Positions 25,654 through 35,786 of a DNA stretch of 64,000 nt are shown piece by piece. Position 1 is the stretch's first letter, and each line of letters begins with the position of its first letter. The notes under the pieces are model-generated. The model made no database searches and was not told the origin of the DNA. It saw only the letters and a program-made list of their open reading frames with translations. The position numbers and the translations under genes are program-made. Source of the DNA: Caldilineaceae bacterium (GTDB lineage: Bacteria > Chloroflexota > Anaerolineae > Caldilineales > Caldilineaceae); NCBI GenBank assembly GCA_022821545.1, contig JAJEDJ010000002.1:120679-184678 (forward strand). The letters run 5' to 3'.

Positions 25654-26493
25654 CTAGAAGTTGGCAATCTTCTTCTCAATGGAGTCTAGTGGCTCACCAA
25701 TTACATCCTCGATGTGCTTTGGGAGGTGAGGGTCATCGAAATACGATCTGAGGAAAATACGCTTTACATTTGGCAATCCATAGGTGTCCAGAAGAAAAGA
25801 GACAAGCTGTCCGCCGATCCCATAGACAGGCTCACCTGCGGCCTCTTCGGTCCAAAAGACATCGTTCCTGCACAGCCGACGCAGGAATCCGGGTTTAGCC
25901 TTGCAGGCATATTCTTGCCAAAGGTTCTTCAGTGTTCCATATCCCTTCACAGCGTCGGTCCCCAAGATGTGTTCGAAGTAAACGGCGACACCTTCGTTCA
26001 GAAGGGAAGGCGCCTCGCCCACTTGGTCAGCCCACCAGAAGTGGACAACTTCATGGAGCACCCCTTGAAATACAATTGGGTCATCCCAAGCCAATCCATG
26101 AGTGATCAAATGCAGGCCCGCAGGATTGACCGTCCCATAGAACATTCGCTGTTTGCCAGGGTCAGCGAGGTCAGCTTGCGCAAGAAGGTCTGGAGCGTAG
26201 AGCCAAACATTGACCTGACGTTGACGTTCCTTATCCTTTATTTCTGAGCCAATGTCTAATGCCGCCCGAACGCGCTGGTGATATCGGTCGGTCATTTCAA
26301 GTAGACTTTGCAAGTTCGTGGAACTCGTGTCTGGTAGAGCAATATCAATGAAGAACAGACTCTCGGCTGTTTGCTCAACCCGCCAATGATGGGTGCCGCG
26401 ATAACTGCGTAGATCGAGCTCTTTCAACGCTATTCCGCCGTTATGGCGGCCCCAAAATATGCTAGACCGTGAAATAGGAAGAACAAGCTTCAT
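25654..26493 (-). CDS. Gluzincin-type zinc metallopeptidase-like protein
   Basis: 279 residues without signal peptide or membrane segment. HEVVH supplies two zinc ligands and the catalytic Glu, and LLNEGVAVYFEH about 20 residues later supplies the third ligand, the gluzincin arrangement seen in peptidase-MA-like proteins. The C-terminal part (GGQLVSFLLDTYG...) is typical of that group. It stands alone between two empty stretches, so context gives no clue to its substrate. Confidence 0.7.
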   Translation of the reverse strand: MKLVLPISRSSIFWGRHNGGIALKELDLRSYRGTHHWRVEQTAESLFFIDIALPDTSSTNLQSLLEMTDRYHQRVRAALDIGSEIKDKERQRQVNVWLYAPDLLAQADLADPGKQRMFYGTVNPAGLHLITHGLAWDDPIVFQGVLHEVVHFWWADQVGEAPSLLNEGVAVYFEHILGTDAVKGYGTLKNLWQEYACKAKPGFLRRLCRNDVFWTEEAAGEPVYGIGGQLVSFLLDTYGLPNVKRIFLRSYFDDPHLPKHIEDVIGEPLDSIEKKIANF

Positions 26494-27091
26494 TCAGACG
26501 GATGCGACAGGCCCTGATCAGAGCCCGTAGTGGTAAAGCCATCGCCTGTCTGCTAAACGTATGGATAAATCCCTTGTCTGTGAGTCGATATTTACCTATG
26601 TTTTGGTACTTTCGTTGACCGAGTTTGCGGCATCTGTCAAGTTAGTTGGGTCTATGGTGATTCACAGTCTGCCATTTAATGAAAAGGAGAGCATTAGATT
26701 AATGGGTAAGTATAGGTTTTTTATGAGTAGAAGCACAGAATCTACACAATTTCTAACAATAAAATGGGGAGGCTTGTGTCCGATTTTTCGGACTGACGGT
26801 GCCTCTATTTGATGTAATCCGACCATTTCGTGCGAAAAAGCGTAGATTTCCGTCCAGATTTCCGCCGAAAGGTCCGTATGAGCAGGCAATGAAGTAGATG
26901 TGGCGTGTCAAGCGCACCGGTATGCTGAATTCTCTCTAGTCCTTATTGTTAGATTTATTGTTAGTTCCTCGAAACTTGCCACAGATTAACAAAGGAATCA
27001 ACGAGGGGCAGAATTCCTCACCGACGCTTCCGACGGGTTGCGTCGACCTGTCTATAATCCCTCCCTTTAGCCTTTGCAAGGAGTTCTATGC
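26494..27091. other. Intergenic region, about 600 bp, A+T-rich
   Basis: Two short opposing frames (26561-26812 plus, 26662-26889 minus) have no ribosome-binding site and no recognisable motif. I could not assign any function to this stretch; it may contain decayed sequence. Confidence 0.5.
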
Positions 27092-28296
27092 TTAATCACT
27101 CAAGGCATCCAGAAATACCCATGCCGGCTTTCGCCGCGAACCTTGATTGACGATGCTGCCAGCGCGGCGGAGTTCTTGCAGCAAGTTGTGAACTTTGGCC
27201 CGTTTCTGTTTAGAGTTAAGTCGGTCGGGTAGGTTGTGCAGCAGCACTTCATCAATTTCCTTGCGACTTACCGGTCCATATTCACGAATTAGCTCCAGCA
27301 TCAAGTTCCTGTAATATCGGTTCTCAAAGCCGCGTTCGCGGACATGCTCGCCTATTGTGCCAGTCGCTTTAGCGACTACGTCCGCAACTATAAGGTTGGG
27401 ATAGCGCCCTTCCACCAAGCCAGCATCTTTGAGCTTGCGATGTTCGTTTTTCTCGATAGGTAATTTTTTCTGTACTCGATCGAGCAGAATAACCTGTTCA
27501 AGGTCGAGATCAGTCCGCTCCAGAAGCAGCCGTGTGTAACGTTCATCCAGAATCCGCCCATTGAGATTCACGATAACAGAACCCGGCTTAGTCAGATCAT
27601 AGTCCGGCAAAGGGAACGACCGTTTACGCTGAGTTTCAAACATACGTTTGATCCCGCCGCCCTGTGTGTCGATTAAATTCAGCTCGACCATCGCATCCGC
27701 CAGGAAATTGTTGCGGTAAAAGGACTGCGGGGCGTCCTGTCGGATTACCGTCTCTACATCGCCCGGTAGAAAGTCGCCGACATTTGTCAAGATCACGCGG
27801 TCGGGAAACTCAACGACGATGATACGACCACGTAACTGGTAGTCTTGGTGAGCGATGCAGTTATGCAGCGCTTCCCGGATTACCCAGAAGTCATACTGAG
27901 TAAATTCCACCGGGAAAAGAGTCCCGCTTGGCATAGTGCGCACATTCAGATTGCGGATTCGGTTTTGTAACCTGTCTCCTGCAAGTAAGAAGGGCGGACC
28001 GAAGTGTTCGTAGTCGAGTTCGCGGTTGTCCGCGTCTTTCAGTATCCATGAGATTTTGGCCACTGCGGGCGAGAGTAGTGTAGCCGATTCGGCGCGGCCA
28101 AGGAGAAGGAGCGCGGTATGTGTCACCTTGCCTTGCTTCAAGACGCGAGCTTTGTTAAGGAAAGTGATATCGTTCCATTCAGCCACTTCGTCCGCTTGAG
28201 AGGGATGCGTGACAGCGAACTGCTCTCGCGCGATAATTGACACAGTTCGTCCACAAGACGAACGAGACGACTATCATGATCTTGATTGGCTGTCAT
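27092..28296 (-). pseudogene. AlbA_2/Schlafen-type ATP-binding regulator with internal deletion and frameshift
   Basis: The main frame (27092-28243, 383 codons from a GTG) starts abruptly inside the protein family: REQFAVTHPSQ, then FLNKARVL and TALLLLGR, the GHKL-like ATPase motif IREALHNCIAHQDY, and a winged-helix tail. The N-terminal AlbA_2 domain (with the LEFK motif seen in the homologue at 62032) is missing. In another frame just upstream, an ATG at 28296 with a GGAG ribosome-binding site encodes MTANQDHDSRLVRLVDELCQ, the expected start of such a protein. The two pieces meet near GCGCGAGAG at about 28222-28232, so about 130 residues were deleted with loss of frame. Confidence 0.7.
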
Positions 28297-28670
28297 GTCT
28301 TGGCTCCTTTGGAGACAGTATCGCGCCCCTCCCCGCCATCAGCAACCTGCCAGTGGAACACCTCCGGCAGGCCCTCGGGATAGGCGTTGTGCGGGTCGTA
28401 GGCGTCCCCGCTCTGGTCCTCCATGATCGGCGCCATGTATTCCTCCCAGCGGACTGACTCGGGACTTTCCGCCAGGATGCGGACGGCCTCGGCGTAGTTC
28501 TCCGTCTCCATGTAGAGAAGGAGCTGCCGGTCGGCCATGAAGATGCTCATGCTATGCACGCCGGCCCGCTCCAGGTCGGCCAGCACGGCAGGCCAGACGT
28601 CCCGGTGGCGCCGCCGGTACTCTTCTTCCTCCCCTTCTTTGACGTGCATGACAAACGCAACCCGTTGCAT
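28293..28670 (-). CDS. rhaM: L-rhamnose mutarotase
   Basis: 125 residues. The family pattern is clear: RVAFVMHVKEG, then RRHRDVWPAVLADLERAGV with the catalytic His (about residue 22), SIFMADRQLLLYMETE and the WEEYMAPIM segment. The enzyme interconverts alpha and beta anomers of L-rhamnose, feeding sugar dehydrogenases or isomerases. It is the last gene of the minus-strand rhamnoside operon. Its TGA overlaps the ATG of the broken regulator (ATGA). Confidence 0.9.
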   Translation of the reverse strand: MQRVAFVMHVKEGEEEEYRRRHRDVWPAVLADLERAGVHSMSIFMADRQLLLYMETENYAEAVRILAESPESVRWEEYMAPIMEDQSGDAYDPHNAYPEGLPEVFHWQVADGGEGRDTVSKGAKT

Positions 28671-28726
28671 CGGTAACCCCAGTTTTCAGTGGTCGGTGGC
28701 CAGAAACATCTACAGCCAAAGCAATT

Positions 28727-29533
28727 TCACACGTCCATGCCGGGCACCGGGATCGTGCTTAGCATGCCGCCGTCGACGTCAAGCGCCGAGCCGGTCAGGA
28801 AGGCGGCTTCGTCGGAGATGAAGAAGAGCACGGCGTTGACGATATCCTGCACTGTCGGGTTGCGCTGCAAGGGTATGTCGGCGGCCGTGGCGGCCAGGAT
28901 CTCCTGCGGCTGCATGCCGGTGGCCGCTGTCTTCAGGTCGAGAATTTCCCGGCCCATGCCGGTGCCGGATACGCCGACCGGACAGACGCAGTTGACCGTA
29001 ACCTGGCGCGGCGCCAGTTCGCCCGCCAGCACTTTGGTCAGTCCAATAACCCCGAACTTGGCCGCACAGTAGTGTGCCAGCAGCGGGAATCCCACTTTGG
29101 AGGCGTCGGAACCGATGTTGACGATACGGCCGCGGCCACTGGCGCACAACAGCGGCGCGGCCGCCTGGCAACAGAGAAACGTGCCCTTCAGGTCCACGTC
29201 GAGCACCCAGTCCCACTCCGCTTCGCTGATCTCCGTAAGCGGATTGAAGGCGATGACACCAGCCGAGTTGACCAGCGTGTCAAGGCCGCCGAAACGCGCC
29301 TGGCAGGCCGCCACCGCGGCCGCGGCCGACTGCGGCGACGTCACATCCAGTTCGATGGCCAGCAGATCGTCGCTGCCCAGGTCGCGTTCAGCGTTACGCA
29401 GGCGGTCGCGATCGATGTCCCCGATCGCGACCTGCGCGCCGTCCGCCAGCATGGCCTCCGCAATCGCCAGCCCGAAGCCGCTCCCCCCGCCGGTGATCAG
29501 CGCCCGGCGCGGTCCACTCTGAATTTCCGACAC
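28727..29533 (-). CDS. Short-chain dehydrogenase, probable sugar (L-rhamnose-type) dehydrogenase
   Basis: 268 residues starting at GTG 29533, preceded by GAGGAGGG. SDR motifs: TGGGSGFG at 14-21, D39 at the end of the second strand (favouring NAD+), NSAG at 89-92, S142, Y155 and K159 (YCAAK), and the tail GSALDVDGGM. Between rhaM and an enolase-family dehydratase, the natural assignment is oxidation of L-rhamnose to L-rhamnonolactone, the first step of the non-phosphorylative pathway. That substrate is inferred from neighbours, not from sequence. Confidence 0.85.
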   Translation of the reverse strand: MSEIQSGPRRALITGGGSGFGLAIAEAMLADGAQVAIGDIDRDRLRNAERDLGSDDLLAIELDVTSPQSAAAAVAACQARFGGLDTLVNSAGVIAFNPLTEISEAEWDWVLDVDLKGTFLCCQAAAPLLCASGRGRIVNIGSDASKVGFPLLAHYCAAKFGVIGLTKVLAGELAPRQVTVNCVCPVGVSGTGMGREILDLKTAATGMQPQEILAATAADIPLQRNPTVQDIVNAVLFFISDEAAFLTGSALDVDGGMLSTIPVPGMDV

Positions 29534-29620
29534 GGTCTTCCCTCCTCAAGACGATCAGCCGCATCCGAGCAGCGAACGCAAGTTGCCGGTTACGAACTAC
29601 TGTCTTCTACCACGACCGTT

Positions 29621-30748
29621 TCATTGAAACGAGTATTTGTGAACGATCTCTTCCCGCACGTGGACGCCCAACCCGGGCGCGTCGCGCACGGCCAGGTATC
29701 CGTCCTCCTGCACCCAGGGATCGCTGACCAGCTCATGCTGCATCGGCGACTCGTGCGGCTTGAGGTCCATGCTGACGCCGTGGTCTGAGATGGCCAGGAG
29801 ATGGACGCTGGCTGCGCTGTTGAGCGCGCTGCTCCACGTGTGCAGGCTGAACTGCAGGTTCTCCACCTCCAGCAGCCGGATCACCTCGCGGCTGCCGGTG
29901 ATGCCGTGGCTGCGGCCCGGGTCGATCTGGACCACATCGACGCCGCCGCTGCGGATCAGGCGCCCGTAGCTTTCGACATCCCACTCATCCTCGCCGGTGC
30001 CTATCGGCGTGGCTACGGCGGCACGCAAGCGGGCATGCCCCTCCAGATCACTGGGCAGGAGCGGCTGCTCGATCCAGCGCAGGCGGTACGGCTCCAGCTG
30101 GCGGAAGCGGCGGATCGCGGTCGGCACGTCCCACAGGTTGCGCGCGCCGGGCGTATCGATGATCAGCTCGCGTTCATCGCCGATCAGCTCGCGGATGCGG
30201 CGCACAAACTCGATATCGCGCGCGGCGTCCTGGCCGAAGACCGCGCCCGGATGCATGCCCCAGCCCGCCTTGAGGTAGTGGTAGCCCTGCTCCACCATCC
30301 AGCGGAACTCGTTCAAGGTCCAGTCCAGGTCCTCCATGTCGAAGATGATCGAGGCCATCGCCACGACCTTGTCATGCAGCTTGCCCCCCAGAAGCTGGCA
30401 GAGCGGCAGCCCCAGCGCTTTGCCTTTCAGGTCCCACAGCGCCATGTCGATCGCGCTGACGCCAAAGGCCGCAATCCCTTCGGGGCCGTACCACCAGATA
30501 TGGGCCAGCATCTTGCGCCAGGCGCGTTCCACGTCGCGGGCGTCGCCGCCGATCAGCAGCGGCGCCAAGCCCTGCTCGATGATCAGCTTCGTCGCCAGCG
30601 CGGCCTCGCGAAATTGGGAGATACACTCGCCCCAACCGACCGTGCCGTCGTCGGCCTCGACCCGCGCCAGGGTGATGTAGCGTTCAATGCCTTTGTAATG
30701 GGGTTCCGGATAGGCGAGCGCGAATGCTTGAACTGTGCGGATTTTCAT
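29621..30748 (-). CDS. Enolase-superfamily sugar-acid dehydratase-like enzyme
   Basis: 375 residues of the mandelate racemase subgroup. Visible active-site residues: YLKAGWG (Lys), LIIDTPGA (Asp ligand), RWIEQPLLP (Glu ligand), GTGEDEW (Glu ligand) and SLHTWSS (catalytic His). Members dehydrate sugar acids to 2-keto-3-deoxy acids. In an operon with rhamnosidase, SDR and rhaM, L-rhamnonate is the most economical substrate guess, but fuconate or other acids are possible. No 2-keto-3-deoxy-rhamnonate aldolase or lactonase is present nearby. Confidence 0.87.
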   Translation of the reverse strand: MKIRTVQAFALAYPEPHYKGIERYITLARVEADDGTVGWGECISQFREAALATKLIIEQGLAPLLIGGDARDVERAWRKMLAHIWWYGPEGIAAFGVSAIDMALWDLKGKALGLPLCQLLGGKLHDKVVAMASIIFDMEDLDWTLNEFRWMVEQGYHYLKAGWGMHPGAVFGQDAARDIEFVRRIRELIGDERELIIDTPGARNLWDVPTAIRRFRQLEPYRLRWIEQPLLPSDLEGHARLRAAVATPIGTGEDEWDVESYGRLIRSGGVDVVQIDPGRSHGITGSREVIRLLEVENLQFSLHTWSSALNSAASVHLLAISDHGVSMDLKPHESPMQHELVSDPWVQEDGYLAVRDAPGLGVHVREEIVHKYSFQ

Positions 30749-30847
30749 AGCTGTTTCCTCGTGGAATTTCCGAGTTCCAGGCAGTAGTCCCTGGCAACAA
30801 CGCGGGAACGGGCGAACGCGGTGTCACTAAAAACCAGAAACTGGCCA

Positions 30848-33800
30848 CTAAAAGCCGCCATTCACCAGCGGCCTGGCCGTGAGCGCTACCCGCCTCGGGA
30901 AGCTGACGGTGACGGGGCCCAGCAGCCCGGAAACTGTCTGTCCGGGGAAGACATAGTCGGACTCATAGGGGCCAGTACTGAAATAGTTGGCGAGCGTATT
31001 GTAGACGGTCACTTGCAGCTCGTTGTCCCCCTCATGCACCTGGGCCGTGACGTCGAAGCGGTAGGGGCGCGCCAGTCGGACGCCCACAACCTGCCCGTTG
31101 ACGGCCACTTCCGCGGTCGTGTTCACTGCGCCCAGGTCGAGAACGACTTCGCCCTGCAGCTGTTTCTCTGTGAGGGTGAATTTCTTCGTGTAAACGGCGC
31201 CGCCGGAGTAGCTCTCCAACGCGTACCGGCTCCAATCGCCCAACGGCAGCGCGGCCTCAGCGCATTCGAAGCGGACGGGCTGGCGGATGGCCGCGCCGGC
31301 GTAGACGCCGGGCTTCTGTTCGACGCGCAGCGCCACCTGAGAGACGTCCGCCACCGGCGCATCCAGGCGGGCCAGTCCATCCCGGATTGCCGTTTCGGCG
31401 CCGTTGACCCATATCTGGACGTTCTCGGCATCCACATCCAGCCGCAGCGTATGCGTCCCCGCGGGCGCCTCGCATCTGTACCAGCCGACGCGGTGCTCTC
31501 TGTGCGGCGCGATCTCATAGGCCAGTTGGGAAGGCTCGGCGAACCAGGTCAGCCGCGCCGCCGGACGGTCTCGCACAGGTGTCGTCGACGGCTCCAGAAG
31601 AGCAGCATACGCGCGCAAGGGCTGGGCAGGCGGCTGGATACAAGCGAGCAGGAGCAGATTCGGCTCCTGCTGTAGCAGGACCTCTATCGCCGCCGGAACC
31701 GGCTCGCCGGAACTGTCCGGCAGCAGCGCCTTCCCGTTCAGCCAAGCCTGCTCCACCTGCCCGACGTCGGCCCCCAGATGCAGGACCCAGCGCCCAGCTC
31801 GCGGCGCCCGCACATGGGTGTAGAGGTAGCGCACGCTCTCTTCGTGTTCGCCGGCAACGTCAAAGCAGAGGAATGAATCCGCGACACCGTGGCTGCCGCC
31901 CCATACGTCGCCGCCCGGTTGCCCGAATTCCTGCGAATAACAGACCGTCTCCCAACCATCCTCTCCGGGGGCCAGCGCATCTGCGTCTCCGGCGATCAGG
32001 GCCTCCAGCTCCGGCGGTGTCTGCCCGCGCGGGAAAGGGCCGCTGGCCCGCCAGTAGGGGCCGAAGGTATAGGTGAAAACGGGCCAGCCGCCGTCGTCAT
32101 AGTCGCGGCTGTGCCAGTCCAGCGCAGTGCCTGACACAGTGCCTGGAGTCTCCTCCTCCCGGTAGCGGAACTGGCGCGCCTCCGCGCCGATGCGTTCATC
32201 GCTGGGTGGATGGCGGAAATCGCCCCAGCGGTTGTCCATCGTCGGCGTCAACCGGAACGACCAGCCGCCCGCCAGGTGCAGCGGGGCCGGCGCCGGGCCG
32301 AAGCGGGCCTGTGCGCCGTATTCCTGCCCTGCATGGCGCACGCGCACCGCTTTGCCGCCCCCGTCTTCGATTATGCCCCTGATTTCCACTGCGTCGTCCA
32401 CCGCTTCCACGTGCGTGAGCGCGCCCAGATTGTCCTCCGTCACAGCCGGCCTTCCCCCAGGCGGGCGCATGACCAGGACAATGCCCTGGTTGGCCTCCAT
32501 CGTCAGCCGCACAGTCGTCCCGTCATCGGTGCAGGCGAAGCGGTGATGGGGCAGCAGTTCGCCGCGCCAGCAGTCCCAGATCTCCGGTTCGCCGCGCACG
32601 CGCAGGGTAAAGGTCAGCTCTCTTCGCTCCGATTCGACGTTGTAGAGGAAGTAGACGTCCAGCTCGCCGATCCTCTGATGTGTGTGGAAGACGTTCTTGC
32701 CTGAAGCGATCACGTCGCGGTCGATCGCGTCCGAGATCACAGCCGCGACATCGACTCCGCGCTGCGCGGCATGGGGCGTGCGCGCCGTTTCCTGTCCTGG
32801 CAGAAAGATGCCTTGCCCGCCGTTTTCATTGCGCTGCCGGTAGATGCTGCCCAGCGCCTGGCTATGCGCCTCGGTGGGGTGGGCGGCCTCCTCGCCGGAA
32901 GCGATGCCGAAGATATGCTGCAACAAGGCGCGGAGTTCGGGATCGTCGCGGCCGTGTTCCTGCGATGCGCCCGGCAGCCGGCGGAAGGCCACAACCGCGC
33001 CGCCCCCGTCATAGAACTCCCGGAGCTTTGCCAGCGTATGGCGGCGGACCGTCGTCATCGGCGGCAGGAGCACGGCCCGGAACGGGATACCGGCGATCTC
33101 CAAAGTCCCGTCGCGCACGACGGCTTGGCTGAGAAGGTTGTCGTCGACAAAATCGAAGTCGATCCCGGCCTCGTAGATCTGGCGGGCGAGCGAAAAGGTG
33201 GTCATGGCGCAGTCGTCGGCCGCGCTCGTGAATGAATCCCCCCGCAGCCAGTTGGCGTGAACCGTCGTCAGCGGGTAGAGAAGCGCGACGTCGGCGACAT
33301 GCGTTCCCTGGCTCATCACCGCGCTCAGGCGCGACACATAGTCCACGAAGGTCTGCCAGTGCTCCCAGTAGGGCTGGCGCCAGTGAATCGACGGCGGCAC
33401 CCACTCATACCAGCCGCCCAGCGTGTTGTACAGCCCGCCGTGCTGGTTGTACAGATTCAGGCCGTAGGCATAGTTTTCATTCGTCCAGGCGAGGTTCTCT
33501 TCCTGGGTCATGCCCCAGCCGGACCCCCAGTAGACGCACATGGAGGCCCGCTCGCGCGCGTAGATGTGCAGGATCGAACTGGACAGCTTGGCGTCGATGA
33601 AACAGCGCTCGCCGGGCAGACTGGCGCCGGGGTCTTCGTTGCCGGTGACGTGGAACCAGCGCATCAGGCGGAAGAAATCGCCGTAATGCCATGTCTGCCC
33701 CAGCATATCCTGCCGTCCCCAGGTGGCGATGGTGCCGTAGCGCATGCCCCGCTCTTCGTGCCAGTCGCACAGCGGCCGGTAGAGGTTCTCCTCCAGCGCG

Positions 33801-34669
33801 GCGGACATGATCTCGTAGTAGTCGCAGCGGATCTTGTCGGTGAAGGCGCCGACGTCTTGGAAGAGGCCGACCAGGTGGGGCGCGGGGTCATACCCCTTCT
33901 CCGTCTTGAACCGCTCCGCCAGAGTCGGCGCGTAGAGGATGTTGCCGTTGAGGACATAGAGTTCATCCTGCCCGTAGAGGGAGAGTGTGCCGGGTATGAA
34001 TTCGCGCAGCCGCTCCTCGTGCTCCTGCCAGTAGATTTCGAGATAGCGGGCGGCGACATGGGGGTTGAGGTAGTCGAGGTCGTGGGGCTGGGCGGCGACG
34101 GCAGCGAGCAGCCAGCCGGCCTCCGGCGCCGTCCAACGCAGCCGCTGCCCCTGCAGGGAGCCGCTGAGGTCCTGGTATGATGTCGGATCCAGGCGTTCCC
34201 CGTCCAAGCGGTATGCCGCCGCCGTCAGGACCGCCTCTCCCGCCGGTATATCGAGCTGCATCGCGCCGCTGCCGTGCGAGCGCGCCTCGTGGATGACAAG
34301 GCGGCGGCCCTCCAGCTCCGGTCGCGTCGCGCGCTCGGCGCGCAGGAGATCCTGCCAGTACTCGCGTCCCTCCCAGCCGGAAAACCACGCTTCCAGCCCG
34401 AGGCGTTTGTGTTCAGCCACGGAATGGCGGAAGAATTCCCACCATTCCTCGCTGAAATAGGCCGGCGTAGTCCCGTACCGCTCGCCGTCGAGGTAGCGGG
34501 GATAGTACCAGGTTCCGCCGACGCCCTTTTTCTTCAACTCCTCCAACTGCCAAGTGATGCGCTCCTTGTCCAGTTCGCCCGTCTCCCAGAACCAGGTGAC
34601 GAAGTCGCTGTAGTCGAGGGGAGGTTGGCGGAAGAGTTGCAGGAGGGTGGGGTAGGATGGAGTGGTCAT
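30848..34669 (-). CDS. GH106-like alpha-L-rhamnosidase
   Basis: 1273 residues from ATG 34669 (frame open to 34843, extension unrelated). The N-terminus YSDFVTWFWETGELDKERIT then QLEELKKKGVGG and WWEFFRHSVAEHKRLGLEAW is the typical barrel opening of GH106-type large glycosidases. The C-terminal ~100 residues form a galactose-binding-like beta domain (VAVNGQVVGVRLARPYRFDV, NELQVTVYNTLANYF). There is no signal peptide, so it probably acts on short rhamnosides after import. The downstream rhaM supports rhamnose as product. GH2-like or other large families are less likely alternatives. Confidence 0.75.
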   Translation of the reverse strand: MTTPSYPTLLQLFRQPPLDYSDFVTWFWETGELDKERITWQLEELKKKGVGGTWYYPRYLDGERYGTTPAYFSEEWWEFFRHSVAEHKRLGLEAWFSGWEGREYWQDLLRAERATRPELEGRRLVIHEARSHGSGAMQLDIPAGEAVLTAAAYRLDGERLDPTSYQDLSGSLQGQRLRWTAPEAGWLLAAVAAQPHDLDYLNPHVAARYLEIYWQEHEERLREFIPGTLSLYGQDELYVLNGNILYAPTLAERFKTEKGYDPAPHLVGLFQDVGAFTDKIRCDYYEIMSAALEENLYRPLCDWHEERGMRYGTIATWGRQDMLGQTWHYGDFFRLMRWFHVTGNEDPGASLPGERCFIDAKLSSSILHIYARERASMCVYWGSGWGMTQEENLAWTNENYAYGLNLYNQHGGLYNTLGGWYEWVPPSIHWRQPYWEHWQTFVDYVSRLSAVMSQGTHVADVALLYPLTTVHANWLRGDSFTSAADDCAMTTFSLARQIYEAGIDFDFVDDNLLSQAVVRDGTLEIAGIPFRAVLLPPMTTVRRHTLAKLREFYDGGGAVVAFRRLPGASQEHGRDDPELRALLQHIFGIASGEEAAHPTEAHSQALGSIYRQRNENGGQGIFLPGQETARTPHAAQRGVDVAAVISDAIDRDVIASGKNVFHTHQRIGELDVYFLYNVESERRELTFTLRVRGEPEIWDCWRGELLPHHRFACTDDGTTVRLTMEANQGIVLVMRPPGGRPAVTEDNLGALTHVEAVDDAVEIRGIIEDGGGKAVRVRHAGQEYGAQARFGPAPAPLHLAGGWSFRLTPTMDNRWGDFRHPPSDERIGAEARQFRYREEETPGTVSGTALDWHSRDYDDGGWPVFTYTFGPYWRASGPFPRGQTPPELEALIAGDADALAPGEDGWETVCYSQEFGQPGGDVWGGSHGVADSFLCFDVAGEHEESVRYLYTHVRAPRAGRWVLHLGADVGQVEQAWLNGKALLPDSSGEPVPAAIEVLLQQEPNLLLLACIQPPAQPLRAYAALLEPSTTPVRDRPAARLTWFAEPSQLAYEIAPHREHRVGWYRCEAPAGTHTLRLDVDAENVQIWVNGAETAIRDGLARLDAPVADVSQVALRVEQKPGVYAGAAIRQPVRFECAEAALPLGDWSRYALESYSGGAVYTKKFTLTEKQLQGEVVLDLGAVNTTAEVAVNGQVVGVRLARPYRFDVTAQVHEGDNELQVTVYNTLANYFSTGPYESDYVFPGQTVSGLLGPVTVSFPRRVALTARPLVNGGF

Positions 34670-34805
34670 TTGTCTGGTCTGCTGTTCGCCCGTCGCCAGC
34701 CGTCCAATTACTGGAGCCGGCGACAGACCGATGTTTGACTGTGTGATGGACTGTGATAATTGCGCGTGACCTGCGAAGACCCTGCCACGAGCTACTTCCG
34801 CTGCT

Positions 34806-35684
34806 TTAGACCTTGATCGCGCCTGAAGTGAGGCCGGCGACAAACCAGCGGCTGGTGAAGACGAAGAGGATCACCAAGGGGATCGAGCCGATCAACAGCC
34901 CCGCCATTGTCAGCCCGTAGCGGGTGAAGTACTCGGTCTGATAGGCCCACAGGCCGGGTGTCAGGGGCAGGAGCGCCTGCTTCTGGACAGTCAGGTAGGG
35001 CCAGATCAGGTTGTTCCACGTACCCAGAATGTTCAGAATCGCGGCCACGCCCAGCATCGACTTGCTCAGAGGCAGCGCGATGCGCCAGTAGCCCTGCCAC
35101 TCGCTCGCGCCGTCGATGCGCGCCGCGTCGAAGAGCTCCTTGGGCAGGCTTTCAAAAAAGGTGCGCAGGATAAACATGGCGAAGACCTGCCCGCTCGCGA
35201 TCCACGGCAGGATCATCGCCCAATAGGTATTCATCAGGCCGAGATCCTTCACCAGCACAAACGACGGGATCAGGGTCATCGCCGAAGGGACCATCATCAG
35301 CGACAGGACCAGGTAGAACAGCATCTGCCGGCCCGGGAACTCCAAGACTCCGAACGCATAGGCCGACAGCGACGCCAGCAACAGGACGCCCACGACAGTC
35401 ACGCCGCTAATGACAATGCTGTTCCTGATGAACTCCAGCACGATCTCAAAGGCAAACCCGTAATTCTCCCAGTGCAGCGGGAAAGTCAGCGCAAAGGGCT
35501 GGCGGGCGAACTGCGGGATCGTCTTCAGCGAAATCAGGAAGGCCATCACCAGCGGCGCGATCCCTCCCACCAGGAACAGGCCCAATAGCACGATCCGCCA
35601 CCAGTCGCCGCGCAGGAACACGCCCACCTGCTCGCCCCTGCTGCGCCTGTACAGTTCTCTCGTCTCCGTCCGCGCCGCACTCAT
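34806..35684 (-). CDS. Carbohydrate ABC transporter permease, MalG type
   Basis: 292 residues; ATG 35684 has GGGAG 8 nt upstream, while the more distal TTG start lacks support. Six membrane segments and the EAA loop (FDAARIDGASEWQGYWRIAL), which contacts the ATPase, are present. It ends SRWFVAGLTSGAIKV, a typical MalG-family C-terminus. The second permease of the rhamnoside transporter; no ATPase gene is in the operon, so a shared MsmK-type ATPase elsewhere is expected. Confidence 0.92.
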   Translation of the reverse strand: MSAARTETRELYRRSRGEQVGVFLRGDWWRIVLLGLFLVGGIAPLVMAFLISLKTIPQFARQPFALTFPLHWENYGFAFEIVLEFIRNSIVISGVTVVGVLLLASLSAYAFGVLEFPGRQMLFYLVLSLMMVPSAMTLIPSFVLVKDLGLMNTYWAMILPWIASGQVFAMFILRTFFESLPKELFDAARIDGASEWQGYWRIALPLSKSMLGVAAILNILGTWNNLIWPYLTVQKQALLPLTPGLWAYQTEYFTRYGLTMAGLLIGSIPLVILFVFTSRWFVAGLTSGAIKV

Positions 35685-35742
35685 CGCATTAACTCCCAAC
35701 AGCAGTTTATCGTTTTATTCCCGCACCAGAGGGTGTTACCAA

Positions 35743-35786
35743 GAACCAGAAACTGACGACCAAAAACTGACAACCAAAAACTGACG
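35743..35786. repeat. Three tandem 14-bp units, ACCARAAACTGAC(G/A)
   Basis: Units at about 35745, 35759 and 35773 between the two permease genes. The same AACTGA/CCAGAAACTG words recur in other spacers: 22391-22409, 23230-23270, 24405-24418, 28680-28708, 30826-30850 and 59262-59270, forming a dispersed short-repeat family. Confidence 0.7.

Noticed and set aside
26561..26812. 83-codon plus-strand frame in an A+T-rich spacer
   Set aside because: No ribosome-binding site, no motif and overlap with an equally poor opposite frame.
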